A stretch of 64,000 nucleotides of DNA, taken from contig JAVHNS010000003.1 of the NCBI GenBank assembly GCA_036872755.1, positions 496,001-560,000 on the forward strand, given 5' to 3'. This stretch comes from Orbilia blumenaviensis. Its lineage: Eukaryota; Ascomycota; Orbiliomycetes; Orbiliales; Orbiliaceae. A program made the position numbers and the translations under genes. The notes below the pieces were generated by a model. The model saw nothing but the letters and a program-made list of their open reading frames with translations, made no database searches and was not told the DNA's origin. Numbering within the stretch: position 1 is the stretch's first letter; every line of letters starts with the position of its first letter. This document shows, one piece after another, positions 13,701 to 25,361 of the stretch.

Positions 13701-16700
13701 ATGGCCGCTGGCGGTGGGACCCTACAGTTTCACATTCAAGCTGGACCTGGCACCGGTGGGCTATTCCCGCCTGAGATCGAGGCGTTACTTAATATTCGAC
13801 GACCAGGCCATCAGGATACACGGACACGTGAACAGCGGGCTGATCCATTGAGCGCGGTTGCCTTTACACCTTATTCCACGATACAGAGATGGCTTGATGA
13901 GATGAGACTAGGATGGGGATCTGGAGGACAGGATATCGCCGGACGTGTTGTCAATTCGGTTTTGAGCCAGCTTGTGCCACCGGCTATTGAGGAGGAGAGA
14001 TTACGTAAAGAAAGGGAGGAGCAAAAGAAGAAAGAGGAAGAGGAAGCTAGGAAGCGCAAGGAGGAAGAGGCTAGAATTGCTAGGGAGAAAGCTGAAGAGG
14101 AAGAGAGGTTGCGAAAGGAAGAAGAGGAGAGGAAACGTAAAGAAGAAGAAGAAGCTAGGGCTGCTGAAGAGGCTGCTAGAGTTGCTGAAGCCGCTGCCGC
14201 CGCCGCCGCCGCCGCTGCTGCTGCTGCTTCAAGCGCTAATGCTGAGAGTTCTACTACTGATGGTGGGGCTATGGAGGGTGTTGAGTCGTCATCTCAGGCA
14301 CAAGAGCCAGGGTCTTCGGAGGCAGGGCCATCAGAGCAACCACCGCAGCGAGCTGTTACTTACATTCGCGGCCGTGAAGTTGATATCACTGGAATGGGCA
14401 TCGATCCTGAGTTCCTGGAGGCACTGCCGGAAGAGGTCCGAGAGGAAGTTCTTACGAATCACATTCGTGAACAACAGCAGGCTTCAAATACCGGAGAGCA
14501 GACAAATGAGATCAGCCCTGAGTTCTTAGACGCCTTACCTGAGGATATTAGACAGGAGATCATTCAGCAACAGCAGGCTGAGCAACGACGACGAGAGCGT
14601 GAAGCACAAAGAGCTGCGACTGGAGCACCACGGGGCCCCGCAGATATCGATCTCGCAAGTTTCTTGGCTACCCTTGATCCTACACTTCGTCAGGAGGTTA
14701 TTATGGAGCAGAACGATGAAATGCTCGCCCACTTCCCCGAGAACATTGTAGCTGAGGCGAATGCACTACGAGACAGATCTCGGATCCAGCAACTCGGAGA
14801 TATCACTCGGGTGGTGCGTTCGCGACCTGAAGAGGTTCAGCCGCGGCTTGTTCCGGAGAAGAAGGTGCGCAAGCAGTCACCACAGATGCTTGACAAGGCC
14901 GGAGTTGCTACTTTGCTACGACTCATGTTCATTCCACAGCAAGGTAGTACAAAGATCTCGCTCCATGAGATCCTTCTTAATATTTCCGACAACAAGATTA
15001 CAAGGAATGAGGTTTTGGGACTGCTCTTGTCTATTTTGCAAGACGGAAGTACCGATATGAACGCCGTCGAAAGAAGCTTCGCACAACTATCGCTTCGAGC
15101 CAAACAGACCACTTCGGCCGTTACTACTAAGACACCACAGTCGGCACTTAAGAAGGCACCGACAATTCCGCTGCCGCAGACGAATAGTGAAATGTCACCG
15201 TTGATGGTTGCACAGCAATGTCTTGGCGCTATTGCGTTCCTTGTGAATTTCAATGAACACATAAGCGGTTTCTTTTTGAATGAACATGACATCCAGACGG
15301 GGCTTAAACGGTCGGTAAGTCGGAAGGGGAAAGGCAAAGAGAATCAACAGAGCAAAGCGAACCGATACCCGTTGAACACTATGCTTGCACTTTTGGAAAG
15401 GCCATTAATGACGGAGAGCTCGGGTTGTATGGAGCAGCTTGCTACTTTGTTGAGTGAGATCACGAGGCCGCTCTTGTTGTTGTTGAAGAAGGAAAAGAAG
15501 AAGCAGTTGGAGGATAAGAAGGCTAAAGAAGAGAAGAAGGCTTCTGAACAGCAACAACAAGAGGGACAGCAAGCTGAGGGTTCTGAAGGCGCTACTGCTA
15601 CCATTGATACTACTGCTAGTGGGTCGGCGGATACTGTTGCTTCTGGTGCTTCTGGTACTGCTACGGCTTCTTCTGAGGTCCAGGCTTCGCAACCTGCGCA
15701 GGCTGGTACGACCACATTGGCACAGCAACCTACCCAGTCAGAGACACAGGCTACTTCTTCTGAGCAACCGTCAATTACAACTGCTTCTGCTCCTGCTCCT
15801 GCTCCTGCTCCTTCAACTTCTACCGAGCCAGCTACTGAGGAATCGAAGGACAAGCCAAAGGATGAGGTCAAGCCCACTACCGAGAAGAAGAGGGGTGGTC
15901 TGCAAGCACCTGTTGTTCCTAACCACAATCTTTGCCTTGTCGTTGGCATAATCACGAGTCGGGAGTGTACTAGCAAGACTTTCCGCGAAACCTTAAGCAC
16001 TATGATCAACTTGTCTGCTATCCCCGGTGCTAAGAAAGTTTTTGGTGAGGAATTGATCCGGCAGGCCCAGCTTCTAGGAGTTACTATCTTGGAATCTCTG
16101 ATTGAGCTCGCTTATCACCTCAAGAAAACAGAGAGCGGCGCTGAGATTGAGGGGCTTGCCAATTTCTCGCAAGGCAGTTCCGACCAAGCTAAGCTGTTGA
16201 GGACTCTCACGGCTCTCGATTACCTCTTCGATACTAGCAAGAAGAAGAAGGAGGAACAACGTCAGGGCGAAGGAAACGGCGAGGCAGCCGAACCCCCCAA
16301 GACCGAAGACTCCTGCCCTACTGATGCGGAAGCTCTGGGACAACTTTACGAAGGCCTGTCGTTCGGTCCTCTTTGGTCTTGCTTGAGCGACTGCTTGGCC
16401 GTTATTCACGACCGAGAGGATATGCTCCACGTTGCTACAATTCTCCTTCCTCTAATCGAATCCCTTATGGTTGTGTGCAAGAACAGTGGAGTCAGTAACA
16501 AACGTTCCTCTGGCGGACAATCGCAATCGCAATCACAGCACGAAAAGACACCGCTTTCTGCTGTTGCCGAGTCGAATATGCAGTCACTATTCTTTACATT
16601 CACTGAGGCCCACCGCAAGATCTTGAACCAAATGGTCCGCAACAACCCTAAGCTCATGAGCGGATCTTTCGCATTGTTGGTTCACAACCCTAAGGTCCTT

Positions 16701-17994
16701 GACTTCGACAATAAGAGGAATTACTTCAACCGACGACTTCACACACGTGTTCCCGGTCGGGATTCGAATCTTAACTATGGACCCTTGCAACTTAATGTCA
16801 GACGTGACCAGGTCTTTATGGACTCTTACAGATCCTTGCATTATAAGCGCGGAGATGAGATCAAGTACTCCAAGCTTAACATTCGATTCCAAGGTGAAGA
16901 GGGTGTTGATGCTGGCGGCGTTACGAGAGAATGGTTCCAAGTTCTCGCACGACAGATGTTCAACCCCGGCTATGCGCTCTTCTTACCTGTCGCATCTGAC
17001 CGCACAACTTTCCATCCCAACCGTATGAGTAGCGTCAACTCCGAGCATTTGAGCTTCTTCAAGTTCATCGGTCGCATCATCGGTAAAGCACTCTACGAAG
17101 GTCGTGTCCTCGACTGCCATTTCAGCAGAGCGATGTACAAACGTATCCTAGGTCAAAATGTCAGCCTGAAAGACATGGAAAATCTAGACTTGGAGTACTA
17201 TAAATCACTTCAGTGGATGCTTAAGAACACCATTGAGGATGTCCTTCTGCTGAGCTTTAGCGTTGACACAGATGACTTTGGAGTCGAGAGGGTGTTAGAT
17301 TTGGTACCCAATGGATCCAATATTCCTGTTACGGATGAGAACAAGGAGGATTACGTCAAAAAGGTTACGCAGTTTAGGCTCGTCGGTAGCGTGAAGGAGC
17401 AGATGGACTCTTTCTTGCAAGGGTTCCACGATATCGTCCCTGCGGAGTTGATTGCTATCTTTAACGAGCAGGAGCTTGAACTGTTGATTTCTGGCCTACC
17501 GGATATTGATGTTGATGATTGGAGGAACAATACTGAGTATGTATCTATCTGTGTATGTGGATATTTTGGTGAATAAATGTACTAACATTGAATTTCTTTC
17601 CAGGTATCATAACTATACTGCCTCGTCGCCACAGGTGCAGTGGTTCTGGCGAGCTGTCCGCTCCTTCGACAAGGAAGAACGCGCCAAGCTTCTTCAATTT
17701 GTTACTGGTACTTCGAAGGTTCCTCTCAATGGGTTCAAGGAGCTCGAGGGTATGAACGGATACTCTAAGTTCAACATTCACCGGGATTATGGCAATAAAG
17801 ACCGGTTACCAAGCAGTCATACTTGTTTCAACCGTAAGTTCCCCGTTAATTTGGTGTTGCCGCCTGTCGAATTTGGCGCTAACTAATGTGTTCTTATAGA
17901 AATCGACCTTCCCGAGTATGAATCTTATGAGCTGCTTCGCAAGAACTTGCTTACGGCTATCACAGCTGGTGCAGAGTACTTCGGGTTTGCTTAA
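4781..17994 (+). CDS. TOM1: Tom1/HUWE1-family HECT E3 ubiquitin-protein ligase
   Basis: Giant E3 ligase (4,204 residues) that passes ubiquitin from an E2 via a cysteine thioester to substrates; family members act in nucleus and cytosol in chromatin, mRNA-export and ribosomal-protein quality control. Exons: 4781-4825, 4916-5230, 5301-8715, 8785-8904, 8969-12762, 12850-13384, 13471-17536, 17604-17833, 17900-17994; all introns are 64-90 nt. Visible order: DUF908-like N-terminal region ([18 protein letters not shown] near residue 50 onward), DUF913 segment (about 980-1050, [12 protein letters not shown]), UBA domain (about 1498-1540, [13 protein letters not shown]), very acidic tract (about 2570-2705), coiled KEEE/AAAA-rich segment, three UBM-like motifs (about 3050-3150, [15 protein letters not shown] and [15 protein letters not shown]), and HECT (about 3850-4204). 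The catalytic Cys is 4171 in HTCFNQ, 33 residues from the C-terminus, the spacing I recall for human HUWE1. The start precedes a conserved N-terminus and joins cleanly through intron 1. Confidence 0.96.
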
Positions 17995-18775
17995 AGAACA
18001 CCACTCTTGCGGTGTCTTTTCTGATTTTTGGTTTTCATGAATTCATGATACGCATGCTTTCCCTTTCGTTTCACTTTCTCTCTCCTCTCTTTTCTTTCTT
18101 TCATTCATAGCATTAACTTAGGGGTATTAAACAAAATGGTTTATTTTTCTACGTCTCCATGGTTTTTCCATTTTTACGGGTTTTTATTTTCCTGTTTGCA
18201 TATTATTCCCCTTCCCTTTTTGTCCGTTGTTTAATATTCATGGATGGGATAGATATCATTACTTTCCTGGGTCCCCTTTTAACTCGCAGTCGTTTGTCTT
18301 CTTTTTATGTTATAATTACCCTGCATGCATTGGGATAGAAAAACGGGCCTGTGATGGGAGAACAAAAAGGGGTACAAAAGGTTCCTTGCCGGAGGACTAA
18401 GGGGGTGTGCAGACCCTTTTGGAACGAACGGAGGGCAACTCTTATTTACTAGTGCAGAAGAAGAACCAGATAAGGGATTAATTATTTTTTTGTGAAATCT
18501 TCACTTTGTTTCTCTTAATTTCTTTTTTCAATGTGATTTTATTTTTTCCCAATCATGGGTAAAGTGGTAAACGTAGAAGTTCGAGAGACCATTCCTCTAG
18601 TTTCTATGATGTTCCGTGCACCTTCGCCGGAAGCTCGAATCGCGAAGGTCATACCCTGTGGTATATCAATCGTTTGCGGCTATATGTAGTTTCCAACGCA
18701 TTCGCATTCTTCCGTGGTGTATAAATTGATGGCTTTGGCCTACTGTCTAAACAATGGTCTTGATACTTATCCATT
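17995..18775. other. 3' UTR of the HECT ligase gene and promoter of the F-box gene
   Basis: T-rich sequence after 18000 fits a 3' UTR. A TATA-like TATAAATT at about 18719 lies 55-60 nt before the next start codon. A short upstream frame (ATG 18754, stop ending 18807) overlaps the main start out of frame and could damp translation if the transcript begins before it. No gene is seen. Confidence 0.5.
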
Positions 18776-20803
18776 ATGATATCACTCTTAAACATGGCGG
18801 CCTTTGAATCTCTCCCCGACGATATTATTATTTTGACTTTATGCTACCTGACAGTCCGTGGTCTTAAAGCTGTCTGTCGGGCATCCAAAGTATACAATGC
18901 AGTTTTCTTATGCCACCGGTCTCTTATCGAGTCCAAAATATTTCTACAGGAAGCTCTGGGACGGTATGCTGCCGAAGCGATTTGGCTATCCAGACACCAT
19001 GATGAGCTGCGCAATTCTGTGGGGCACTCTCGTATACAGGTATGCCTTGCATACGCGGACTATGTGTCATACCCTGATCCTTCACCGTTCAGCGAGCTTG
19101 GCAAATATCGCTTCCCACATTCGGACGACCCTGATGTGGTGGACGAAGGCGCATACGACGAATTTGTCAGTCAGGTTAAGCATGAGACTTGCAAACTTAG
19201 AGCCAGACGGGATGATGATTATTTCGAAATTAGTCGTCAATCCTATAATGGGCCCCAGCTTAGCAGGGATGATAGGTACAAGATTGTCAGTTATCACAGG
19301 ACGGTTATTTATATTTATGAGCGATTCATTCAGCATGAGATTTTGAGGCGGGAGACAACCTTTTGTGCCAGCGCTGCTCAGCAGTCTCTGGAGAAGAGTC
19401 GGGGGGTTTCTTCAGAAAAACATTTGGGTATTAGACCTCCAAGGAGGGATCGAGGATGCATTTATCTATGGGCGAGTATCGAAGAAGAAGAAAGGATCAT
19501 TGAATCCGTGTACCGGTTCTTTGTCAGTTTTGACATGAGAGCATCGATGGAAATAGGGAGACATATGCTTAAGCCTCCGTACTTTTTTGACCTGACGACT
19601 TTCTGGAACCTCTGGGGTATCGTTGGAGTTCGGGCGATCAGGGACTTTTTGTACGAAGAGCTTTATAGGAGTGGTCGATGGCAATTGTCGAATCCGTCAT
19701 GGGGACAAATGTCTGCCCGGGACTGTAAGTTTAGTTCGTCATTAAACGTTAACTTCGAATTCCCTTGTGCGATTACCCTTTAGAAACTTGGATATTGGTC
19801 ATGTGGTTATTATTTTATGCCAGAACCTAACTCTGAAAACGTCGGTTTAGTTCGGTTTCCGATTTTATATGAGTTCCCCGAGAATCTTATACTATGGCTC
19901 CATCCCAGTACTCCCTTTGAGAGACTCGAAAGGAGATCAAAAACAATAAGGGAGGAATGCAGAACACATACTAAAGCTTTCTATCATTATGACTACCTAA
20001 AACCACGCCGCTGCCCCCACATACCCAGATTCTACTTCCTATCGCTCCAGCCATTCATGGGAGAGTCACCAGAGGATTGCTCTAACTACTGTGACGATTC
20101 GATGTTGAACTGGAAAGGGACTCTAGTCCAGCGCATGCGGCTGCTGGTACCGGCTAAGAAATACTGGGACGTTCCAGAAGGTAGAAGATTCGCTACCATG
20201 TCGATTTCGATTCAAAAGGAGGGGAGATACATCAGCGAGTTTCTTGTATCAGCCACTGATGGATTGTACCCAAAGCACAAAATGGAAGACAGGTTTGATC
20301 TCTATGCTGGGTTGTGGGACGAGACGCGGCTGCAACAGTGGGGCTATCAGTTCTGTCACTGGCATTTTCAATCCTTTGAGATGGTATGTTTTATCAACCC
20401 CAGATATTATGTAAACTACGTGGAAAGCCAGGATTATGATGATTATGGCTATGTCCCTTATTTTAATTACAGCTATGATGATTGTCAGTTGGAGCAGGAC
20501 TGGGAAATGGAAATGGATAATATGGTGCACGCGGAACTCATAGCTCCTGAAGAGAAGATTGTTCGGTATAAAAGCCAAAGGAAGTGGAAGAAAGAGAGAA
20601 AAGAGAAAAGAGAAAAAAGAAAAACAATGCCTTCTATCATAAAGCAGGGATCAAGAAAGTCAAGTCCGTCAGCTAAGCTTAAATCGAAGAGAGTTATGAG
20701 GTTGGAAATTGGGAATATAGATGAGCATATACAGGAGATGTATATGCTGGAAGATGATACATTTTGGATTTCTGACAGTGAGAGCGATGATCTCGGAGAG
20801 TAA
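18776..20803 (+). CDS. F-box domain protein, two exons
   Basis: Predicted substrate adaptor of an SCF (Skp1-cullin-F-box) ubiquitin ligase. An N-terminal F-box is visible (FESLPDDIIILTLCYL then LKAVCRASKVYNA, about residues 9-50). The rest is not a family I recognise; the C-terminus has a basic K/R/E stretch and an acidic end (SDSESDDLGE). Two same-frame open stretches are separated by TAG at 19781. The best model splices 19725-19850: donor GTAAGT, branch CTAAC at 19826, acceptor GGTTTAG. This removes the stop and reads on as RD-F-RFPILYEFPENL, giving exons 18776-19724 and 19851-20803 and 633 residues. A closer acceptor at 19783 would create an immediate stop. A second ATG at 18794 is an equally good start. 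It converges with the polygalacturonase gene 290 bp away. Confidence 0.8.
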
Positions 20804-21093
20804 CTCGAGGACGAAAAGGGAGGGATACATAGAGCTTAAGAGATTAAATTGTTCGCCCATTCCAATATTTACTTACGTCGAGATCAATAGAACAGCATTG
20901 TGAAATATACAACATAACAATTTGTGTTGAAGATGATGGTTGAGCCGATTAGAAAAGTTAGTATTGTACCTGACAAGTGAAAAGAAAAATTTCCTTAGTT
21001 CGAGACAGGTGCATACGACTGTTATCGGCTTCAATAGCTTTGTAGTATATATCGTGCGAGAGAAGTCCAACTTATTGCTATTAAAACCATTCC

Positions 21094-22729
21094 TTACGAA
21101 TCAACACAGTTCAAAGTCTTCAAGAAGCCACGATAAAGGTTTGCGCAAACATGCTGTGCTGGTTTACCACTCGGCGGCTTAACGTCAATATTGTCGGTAT
21201 GGATACATTGACAGACCTAAATTATTAATTCCGTTAGACTTGACACAATTATCATGGAGTATTTGGGCGACTATAGATTTCCTTACGTTCGGGCTACTAC
21301 AAACCAGTGTTGCAACCTTGGGGTCGTATTTCTTGCTAGCAACGCCATCAAAATTCTTGAACCAGATATCCTGAATTGCTAGCTTTGACTGTAAGGGATA
21401 TTCCTTTTAGTAACCTCCATGCATCTAGAGTGGGTTGCAAGAGACTTTCAAGACTTACGGGATACTCTGTGCAAAGCGTTCGATTGCTCTGTCCATAACA
21501 TTGCGTAACCTCAATAGCCCAGTCTGCACTATTAATATGCATGCCGTCGTAAGTCTAATAACTATATCAGCACTAATGGTTTAAAATACTATGGGGATTT
21601 GGCATATTTTACAACTTACAATATTATTAACCATTCCAAGGCCACCACCACTCATACCGTTGTTCGGGACATTGGGGTTAACATCCGGATAGACCTTAAT
21701 ACGAGCAGCGCTTCCGACCTTGTTCATTGTAGTATTGTAAATGAGAACGTTTTCGACTAAATCGTAAACGCCATAATACTGTCCAAGCGATCCGATAGAC
21801 ATTCCGTGGGAGCCGGTACATTGGTTATTCTGGACAACGATGTTCGTGGAGTTTGGCTTCCACGAAAAACAATCGTCTGTGTTATTAACGATTGAATTCT
21901 GGACAATAACGTTGTCCGTGCGGTAGGTATCCCAGCCATCTAGATATAGAGTTAAATCATTTTAATAATTATAAAATCGTTTGTAGGCTAGGGGTTATAG
22001 GTAGTTAGATAATATATGTGTATAGTTCTTACCTGTGTTTTTGGGGTTGTTAGAATTGATGCTGAAGACATCGAGGCGAATGTTGTCGTATATTATGTCA
22101 TTTGAGTCCGTAATCCAGTTAAACCAATTAGGAGGGTTTATCATTCTCAGGCCGCTCCAAGTGCTACCCTTCATCCCGGAAACGCCGACCATCATTGGCC
22201 TGTAAATTGAACTGTTTTTCGCATATCCGTCCCACCACGTCTGACCTGAGCCGTCAATGGTACCCTTTCCAGATCCGAAGATATTGACATCTTCGCCACC
22301 AAATAAGATCATAGTATTGGCTCCCTGAAATGTAAACTTAAAGCTATTCGCTTCCCAGTAGGCAACGTCAGGAACAAATTTCAAGGTTCCTTGGATATCA
22401 AAATCCACATGTTTTAAAAACGTCAAATCCAGTGCCTTTCCGATGATGTAAAGATCATCCATCAATGCAATGGTGCCCCCATCGTTGCACTTCTTTGCGG
22501 CCGCAAGGATATTATCGCTGTCGTCCTTACCGTTGCCAAGAGCATCAACGAAGCAATGCCTTGTACGTCTAGGAGAAACAGGAAACTGTTTTCCAGTGGT
22601 ATAAGGGGATGGCTTTATCGTCGGACGGGGGGCTGTAGTATGTCCGTTATGAGTTCGGCCTGTTGCCTCAGCCAAAGACGAGAGTGCAACAAGAACTGCG
22701 ATAACTGGGGCGACCAACTTGGAAAACAT
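21094..22729 (-). CDS. GH28 exo-polygalacturonase, secreted
   Basis: Secreted glycoside hydrolase that removes galacturonate from the non-reducing end of homogalacturonan. Exons on the minus strand: 22729-22033, 21939-21620, 21554-21459, 21388-21287, 21216-21094; introns 65-93 nt; 445 residues. A signal peptide is visible (about residues 1-22, ending SLAEA). GH28 catalytic signatures are intact: NTDGWDT (Asp233, its codon split by intron 1), NNTDDC (Asp254, Asp255), GSHGMSIGS (His277) and RIK (312-314). The C-terminal VCSSPNVC element and the SLGQY context resemble fungal exo-acting (PgaX-like) enzymes more than endo-enzymes, which is family knowledge. It is divergent from the pectin methylesterase at 25362, and a TCCACCAAT site and TATA box lie upstream. 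Endo- versus exo-mode cannot be proven from sequence. Confidence 0.93.
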
Positions 22730-22840
22730 TGTAGGTATTTAAAATATGTAAAGTATGACAATAGCATGTATTCAAATATTCTATTGTATTAGTAGTAGGG
22801 TGCTTCAATGAGATATCAGTGCTTCCAGGTAGCTCCCCGT

Positions 22841-22850
22841 ACTTATATAG
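22841..22850 (-). promoter_or_regulatory. TATA box of the exo-polygalacturonase gene
   Basis: The minus strand reads CTATATAAGT about 112 nt upstream of the start codon at 22729, a usual distance for an inducible fungal TATA promoter. Confidence 0.6.
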
Positions 22851-23690
22851 ATACAAGGTATATTTTGGCGGATTTAGTATTTCAAGACTAATCTTAGGGG
22901 CTATATACTATCTCATACTAGATTAGAAAGACATCTGGAGATGGAGACTTGAACAAAACCGCCATTGCAGTCGATTGATGCCGCCTCATACTTGATCCAA
23001 CCTTAGAAGCTATAACATATCCTTCCGCACTAGCCTCGTAGTTCCTCAAACGAATGCATCTATGTATAGTCGCAACGGAGTTCAGTAAATTAATCCGGGG
23101 AATGTCTCAACCGGAGAAAATATGACCAGGCATGGATCCTCAAATTTATCAGCACATCCCCGCATTTCTATGCATAGTGTATGCACAATGATCATAATAT
23201 CGGCCCAACGCTAAGTGTTGTGTTCCAAGCTGTCTTAATCAAAGCCATCCGAAATTCGGGAACCAGGGAAGGGCCTCAGCGGCTCAAAGCGGGGCATATG
23301 AATTAGCCTAGCCACGCAGCGCAGACCGTTCATAGCACGTATGTACGCACTTATAATATTAGTAAATCTTTGTAGTTCGTAGGTTAGTCGTTCTGCTACA
23401 CTGACTATGCCACCCGATAGCTTGGAACCCCTAACTCAGGGCTAAATTCCGCACATTTTTAATTCTGGATCTAGAGGCTACCGGTTAATGTTGAAATTCG
23501 GGTTCGAATTTAGCCTACCGGACGTTGAGGATGATCCAGATATGCGTCCTGGTTGTTGGTACCCATGAAATACTCTATTTATGATCCATTATAAACTGGT
23601 GGTTCGGTTTCTCCCTGGGCTGTTGTGCTATTATCGATATCATATGTCAGGGCGCCCGAGCGCCCCAAAAACAATCAGATTTTGATTTAG

Positions 23691-23703
23691 CCGGTTTAAC
23701 CGG
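23691..23703. promoter_or_regulatory. Inverted CGG-N5-CCG motif, possible zinc-cluster factor site
   Basis: The palindrome CCGGTTTAACCGG contains CGG and CCG half-sites five bases apart, the geometry recognised by dimeric Zn(II)2Cys6 fungal activators. It lies about 100 bp from the TCCACCAAT site. Such short palindromes also occur by chance, so this is suggestive only. Confidence 0.35.
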
Positions 23704-23797
23704 TCTTTTGTTGACGGAATTTATCTATATCAACGTAAGTGCATACCTAAAACTTCTCCCTTCAGTAACGCATAATGGGGACCTAAGAGCGGTCTCA

Positions 23798-23806
23798 ATT
23801 GGTGGA
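23798..23806 (-). promoter_or_regulatory. TCCACCAAT, candidate galacturonate-responsive element
   Basis: The plus strand reads ATTGGTGGA and the minus strand TCCACCAAT, an exact match to TCCNCCAAT, the element associated with the galacturonate activator GaaR in Botrytis and Aspergillus. The same core sits inside the older Aspergillus niger pectinase consensus TYATTGGTGGA. It lies 1,069 bp upstream of the exopolygalacturonase start. No binding evidence is available here. Confidence 0.55.
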
Positions 23807-25124
23807 ACTTCCTAGTTGCGTGAAATTTATCTTCGATAGTACGCTATATGTAGGGGAAAATAGAAAAAGTAAAATTCTTCAGAAATGTATCACTATAAGC
23901 GCACCGAGGAATAGTGCTTCGAACCTGCACTGGCATGAGCGGCCAGTCATCGGAACTTGCAATACAACAGCGTCTTACACCTATGATCACAGAGACTCGC
24001 GGTTAGCTAAATCTTAGTTCTCCTCGCTTTACCATAGTTCGAATACGCTATAATCTCGAGATCTCCAATCCAATAATTTGTAAGTCAGCTACCGCGCACA
24101 GTGGCACTTCTTCAAACAGAATGCAAGATCCTAGGAGGGGTTAGCCAGTGAACGAGAGAAGACATTCCCTCGGTTTAATTAAGCTGAGACAGGCCTGCCC
24201 GTTTCTGGTTAACTTGCGGGCAAAATCATTGGAACCGAGCACCAGCCAAGCTATCCGGCAAAGCTTGAATTTGGCCAGAACAAAACCAACACAGTTTTGA
24301 ATTTCAAGCGTTGCAATAGCTATAATATAAAGCGCGAGGCTTCATCTAGTCTCCAAGAAAAATACTATTAGATTAAAATCCATACGTTTTCTGTTGAGAG
24401 ATATACCCGATATTGGCAAATGCAAATACTCGCTGCCTCCATAACTTTACTCCCTCGCATCCAAACTAAGCTGACTGCATGAAGTCCGGCTATGCGTGAA
24501 CTCTAAACACTGAATGGAATGCCATTAGGGTTATAATATTATTATACTCGACACAACTTCATGTTGGATTTCAGGCTCCGAAATACTTTGGACAGCTAGG
24601 TCATTAAATAAAATGTATAAAGCTTTCATCAAACATGCTATCGAGCTCCTAGATAGTTCCATATCTTGGGCATGCAAATACCTAGGTCTTTCAGTGTAGT
24701 CATATCAACTTATATAGATATGTGGCCTGGTCCATCGAGCGGTCAATTTCACGTTATTCCCCTCCAAATTAATGATGTGGAAAAAGTCTGGAATTAAAAT
24801 TTGCGCCTGGCGGTGGACCCATGGTAAACTTTTCCGTTTGAATTAAGCCTAAACGCCTGATCTACGGCCCGCCCGCCTAAATAAGTCTGACTAGAGCTGT
24901 GGTCGTTTCACATAGAATACAAAATCTGGGATAGAAGACCAAAGTTCGGCATTCTTTCCTCAAAAAATCTTAAACTATGATTTTCATATGAAGAATCTCG
25001 CTGCTTTTAATTCCTGTGACACCTTAGATCACATTCGGACGCGTCACCGGTTAATTCATATATTTCGTAGGATCATATAATCGATAGAGAATGAATAAAT
25101 ATTCCGTTACCGCTGTTATGAATT

Positions 25125-25133
25125 TTCCCCCAA
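25125..25133 (+). promoter_or_regulatory. TCCCCCAAT, candidate galacturonate-responsive element
   Basis: Exact match to TCCNCCAAT on the plus strand, 229 bp upstream of the pectin methylesterase start and oriented toward it, a typical position for a functional activator site. Together with the site at 23798 it puts one copy toward each divergent pectinase gene. Confidence 0.55.
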
Positions 25134-25239
25134 TGGATCTGTATCCTGTAGTCCAAATGGGCTAGGGGATGAGAAGAAACAATCCACAAGCGCGACTGCC
25201 CTACTTATATGTGTCAATGTTCTTTGGGAAATCTTTAAG

Positions 25240-25247
25240 TTTAAATA
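25240..25247 (+). promoter_or_regulatory. TATA-like box of the pectin methylesterase gene
   Basis: TTTAAATA lies 115 nt before the start codon at 25362, matching the spacing seen for the divergent polygalacturonase promoter. Confidence 0.45.
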
Positions 25248-25361
25248 CCGCCCTACGGTGGCTCGATACCTATGTTCAAATAGTACTCATTCCCTATTTC
25301 CCTTCTAACATAGATTTCGACGAGTAAACCCCAGCGTTGCAACCCGCGGTACTCAACTATT

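Larger units (their letters stand above)
22730..25361. promoter_or_regulatory. 2.6-kb divergent promoter region between two pectinase genes
   Basis: No gene is supported in this AT-rich interval. It separates the start codons of the exopolygalacturonase (leftward) and pectin methylesterase (rightward). It holds two exact TCCNCCAAT sites (23798-23806 on the minus strand, 25125-25133 on the plus strand), an inverted CGG-N5-CCG motif at 23691-23703, and TATA-like boxes about 115 nt before each start. A T-arm-like GGTTCGAAT near 23497 has no surrounding tRNA fold. Confidence 0.65.

Noticed and set aside
9882..16009. Long antisense open frames inside the HECT ligase gene (for example 9882-10388, 15344-16009)
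   Set aside because: They mirror low-complexity Ser/Ala/Glu-rich coding sequence of the + strand and show no protein features of their own.
19784..20803. Second half of the F-box gene as a separate gene or as evidence of a pseudogene
   Set aside because: A well-formed intron (19725-19850, GTAAGT donor, CTAAC branch, TTTAG acceptor) joins both halves in one frame, so a break is not needed.
23485..23520. Possible tRNA (GGTTCGAAT B-box-like string)
   Set aside because: No matching acceptor, D or anticodon stems could be built around it; it is simply an AAATTCG/CGAATTT inverted repeat.
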